Shown here: piece by piece, positions 61,704-64,000 of the stretch
Layout: every line of letters begins with the position of its first letter
Numbering within the stretch: position 1 is the first letter of the stretch
From: Paenibacillus polymyxa
GTDB lineage: Bacteria; Bacillota; Bacilli; Paenibacillales; Paenibacillaceae
Direction of reading: 5' to 3'
DNA length: 64,000 bases
NCBI RefSeq assembly: GCF_001719045.1
Contig: NZ_CP015423.1
Location: 2,626,001 to 2,690,000 of the forward strand
The notes under the pieces: model-generated
The model's input: the letters and a program-made list of their open reading frames with translations, nothing else
What the model was told of the DNA's origin: nothing
Database searches by the model: none
Position numbers and translations under genes: made by a program

Positions 61704-63983
61704 GTGAAATCCATGCTGCGATTCAATGCGATACGTACGGGCTATCTGCTGGGCATCTCACTGATACTGGCCGCAATTATTTATTTTTTCGCCTCCAATT
61801 GGGGCGGACTGGATCGGACATTCAAGATTGTACTTGCTGCTGCGCTTATTGTTCTGTTCTATGGCTTGTCTTTTGTATTTACACGGATACGTGCTGTTCC
61901 CGGTCAACAAGCTTTTCTGTCTAATATGTTTTTGGTGGCTGGCTGTATAGCCTTTGGCGTTTCCGTGGCATTGCTCGGTCAAATTTACAATTCCCATGCC
62001 GACAGCTACGGATTGTTTTTCATTTGGTCGGTGCCGGCTCTACTGCTTAGCTGGATTACTCGCTACAATCCTTTTTATATGCTGTCTTATGTACTAATTC
62101 ATCTTGGTTTGTGGCTTTATTTTTACCCTACGATGCAAAGTGTGCCTTATAGCGAGCTGGAATCGTTGTCCATTGCCGGAATGTTCGCAATAGTCAATCT
62201 GCTGCTATTTTTATTGGCGTTCCTCCATCGTATACATTCTGCTCCACTACAATATATGAGCTTTACGGTTTTCCATATAGCTATGTTAGCGATGACCAAT
62301 TCCTTTGCATTTGATGAGTATGGCATGGTCATGAATGTACCGCATATTGCTGTGATTGCTTTAGGATTTTATATATTTATCAAGGTGCGGCTGAATAAAA
62401 CGCTACTGACCTTGAATGCATTGGCACTTTCGGCGTTTGCTGTCTTTAAATTTATAGAGCTGGCTGAGGCGTACTCCTCATCTCTGTTTTTTGTTTTTGG
62501 TTTGATTTTTGTGGCGTTGCTGCTGACGGGTAACGTGTGGTTTTTCCGCTATTTGAATCGTTTGGGGAAAACACTGCCGGAAGCAGGGACAACGGACATC
62601 AGTACATCAAAGAATGAGACGACCGTCCACGAGGAACATGGCAGTGAATGGATTAGCAAAACCGTATCCCGTGTGATCAAAGTGGTTGGAGTGCTGATCG
62701 GTAGTATATCTCTCATCGGATTGATTATGATTAGCACGAATGTAAACCACACCGAATACGTACTGTTGGTTGTGTCGTTGCTGCTTATGATTTTGATGAT
62801 TGTCATACCGGAATCCAAGCTGGATTCGGTAATACGTTATACACTGCTGACCATCAGCTATATTACAGGCTTGGCGGCCATTCTATGGTCAGATCAGTCG
62901 CTGCTTTCGGTATTATTTCTGATCGTTTCCATCGCTGGATGGTTTCGCTCCAAGGGGAAAAGGCAGTTGTTTTTTGCCTACACCTTTGTAAACCTGAATC
63001 TGGCGACCATTTTATTTCAGCAGTATCAGGAGTGGGATGGTTGGAACTGGACCTATAAGTTCATCATCTTCTCTCTTTTCATCGTCAATGCCGTGTTATA
63101 TGGGGTAAGTTACTTTATATCCAAGACAGAGTTAAAAGAACATCTACGGAATAGCTCATTATTTTTCAGCTTGCTGTTCCTGTTTTGGGCGACGTTTTTC
63201 GAGGATGTCGTTCCACACTCTTATATGTTCATTAACATTTTTTATTTTGTTATCGTTACCGGGATAGTCTTTGCCTTTGCCCGTCTGAAACAAAAATCGG
63301 AGGCCATCACGAGCGTTGTCTTCTGGTTTATTTTTATCGTCTTCAAATACTATGATTTATTGTGGACGCTACTGTATAAATCTTTTACGCTGGCGCTACT
63401 GGGGATCATTGCGCTCGGAATTACCTGGTGGGCGGATCGGCGAATGGCCCATAGCGGCAAAGCAGCATTCGATGCTGACCACCGCAGCTTTAGCTTTATG
63501 CGCTTAAGCCCGTTAATCATTGCCATTGTCATCGTGCTACAGCTGGGGATCATCGGCTATCAGACGGCGAGAAGTGAAACCCTGCTCGCCACAGGGGCTT
63601 CCATTAAGCTCAAACTAGCTCCTGTAGACCCGCGCTCCCTGCTGCAAGGCGATTATGTGGCACTGAATTACGACATATCTACCCCGCCTTCCAAGCCCTC
63701 TCTTCAGGAGGAGGAAAGGAGCCGAGGCAAGGTCAAAGTCGTTCTCACACCAGATAGCCAAGGAGTATACGTCGCGGATCGCCTATATCAAGATGGTGAA
63801 AAACTTGCCAGCCATGAGGTCATTCTAAATGGACAATGGTATGGTTCCCGTATTCTGTACGGTATTGAGAATTATTTCATTCCTGAGGGAACCGGACGTA
63901 CTGTAGAACAGAACGCACATTTTGCCCATATTCGGGTGAGCCGCAATGGAGACGCGCTGCTGGAACGTTTGGCAGCAAGCTGA
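61704..63983 (+). CDS. DUF2157 membrane protein fused to a GDYXXLXY domain
   Basis: 759 aa. Residues 1-560 form about 18-20 membrane segments; the first part ('GISLILAAIIYFFASNWGGL') fits DUF2157, which normally stands alone. The central and later part fits DUF4401. The last 180 residues are extracytoplasmic after one TM segment and contain LLQGDYVALNYDIS, the GDYXXLXY family motif. In many bacteria the DUF2157/DUF4401 protein and the GDYXXLXY protein are neighbouring genes; here they form one chain. Function unknown. The start is GTG at 61704 (AGGA 8 nt upstream) or the ATG at 61713. The gene ends 17 bp before the window ends. Confidence 0.8.
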   Translation: MKSMLRFNAIRTGYLLGISLILAAIIYFFASNWGGLDRTFKIVLAAALIVLFYGLSFVFTRIRAVPGQQAFLSNMFLVAGCIAFGVSVALLGQIYNSHADSYGLFFIWSVPALLLSWITRYNPFYMLSYVLIHLGLWLYFYPTMQSVPYSELESLSIAGMFAIVNLLLFLLAFLHRIHSAPLQYMSFTVFHIAMLAMTNSFAFDEYGMVMNVPHIAVIALGFYIFIKVRLNKTLLTLNALALSAFAVFKFIELAEAYSSSLFFVFGLIFVALLLTGNVWFFRYLNRLGKTLPEAGTTDISTSKNETTVHEEHGSEWISKTVSRVIKVVGVLIGSISLIGLIMISTNVNHTEYVLLVVSLLLMILMIVIPESKLDSVIRYTLLTISYITGLAAILWSDQSLLSVLFLIVSIAGWFRSKGKRQLFFAYTFVNLNLATILFQQYQEWDGWNWTYKFIIFSLFIVNAVLYGVSYFISKTELKEHLRNSSLFFSLLFLFWATFFEDVVPHSYMFINIFYFVIVTGIVFAFARLKQKSEAITSVVFWFIFIVFKYYDLLWTLLYKSFTLALLGIIALGITWWADRRMAHSGKAAFDADHRSFSFMRLSPLIIAIVIVLQLGIIGYQTARSETLLATGASIKLKLAPVDPRSLLQGDYVALNYDISTPPSKPSLQEEERSRGKVKVVLTPDSQGVYVADRLYQDGEKLASHEVILNGQWYGSRILYGIENYFIPEGTGRTVEQNAHFAHIRVSRNGDALLERLAAS

Positions 63984-64000
63984 CCGGATCGGCGAAGGTA

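Noticed and set aside
1..64000. Search for tRNA, rRNA, IS elements, att sites and CRISPR arrays
   Set aside because: No tRNA cloverleaf, rRNA core sequence, transposase, paired terminal repeats or spaced direct repeats were recognised.

Overview
The window reads as a stretch of chromosome from a spore-forming, low-to-moderate-GC Gram-positive bacterium, most likely Paenibacillus of the P. polymyxa group. This is inferred from strong AGGAGG-type ribosome sites, Spo0E, cre boxes, T-box, guanine and cobalamin riboswitches, a PL9 pectate lyase with oligogalacturonide-type uptake, and RRNPP receptor/pro-peptide pairs of the kind known to be abundant in Paenibacillaceae. No rRNA, tRNA, CRISPR array, transposase or prophage block was seen.

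Layout. (1) 1-4.5 kb: pectin cassette (secreted pectate lyase, GPH sugar symporter, GH105 unsaturated glycuronyl hydrolase) behind a perfect cre site. (2) 4.5-12 kb, mostly minus strand: polysaccharide deacetylase with a folded, terminator-ending leader, OatA-like acyltransferase, SNF-family Na+ symporter, DUF2339 membrane protein. (3) 12-17 kb: accessory region with two tiny membrane ORFs, a secreted protein of unknown function, a Spo0E-like phosphatase, an RRNPP receptor with an overlapping secreted pro-peptide gene, and two tandem AbrB/zinc-knuckle/HTH regulators. (4) 17-29 kb: T-box controlled serS, flavohaemoglobin hmp, a secreted GH43 enzyme, a beta-glucoside PTS operon with GntR regulator, a methyltransferase, a WG-repeat protein and a small Cys/His protein. 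(5) 29-38 kb: DUF4173 operon, SgrR-like regulator, a second RRNPP receptor/pro-peptide pair, two broken genes (DUF6953-like with an amber codon; Gfo/Idh/MocA with an internal deletion), asparaginase. (6) 38-51.5 kb: an amino-acid ABC transporter followed by two consecutive five-gene nickel/peptide-type ABC importers, one under a Fur-type box and one under a cobalamin riboswitch. (7) 51.5-54.3 kb: a candidate type I toxin gene, a double-psi-barrel-like secreted protein and a lipoprotein. (8) 54.3-56.5 kb: guanine riboswitch with xpt-pbuX. (9) 56.7-61.6 kb: L-rhamnose operon rhaB-rhaA-rhaD and an AraC regulator. (10) 61.7-64 kb: DUF2157/GDYXXLXY membrane protein.

How it fits together: the carbohydrate genes (pectin, beta-1,3-galactan-like polymer, beta-glucoside, rhamnose) fit a plant-associated life, since rhamnose is a breakdown product of pectin. 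cre boxes at three of these loci point to shared carbon catabolite control. The metal block pairs two related importers with different sensors (B12 and iron). The most interesting system is the pair of peptide quorum-sensing modules at 14.4-15.9 and 33.7-35.3 kb. Both have an identical 38-bp overlap between receptor and secreted pro-peptide genes; neither pro-peptide is an obvious long ORF. One sits next to Spo0E and opposite the AbrB-like pair. Function is inferred from sequence by eye throughout; no database search was run.
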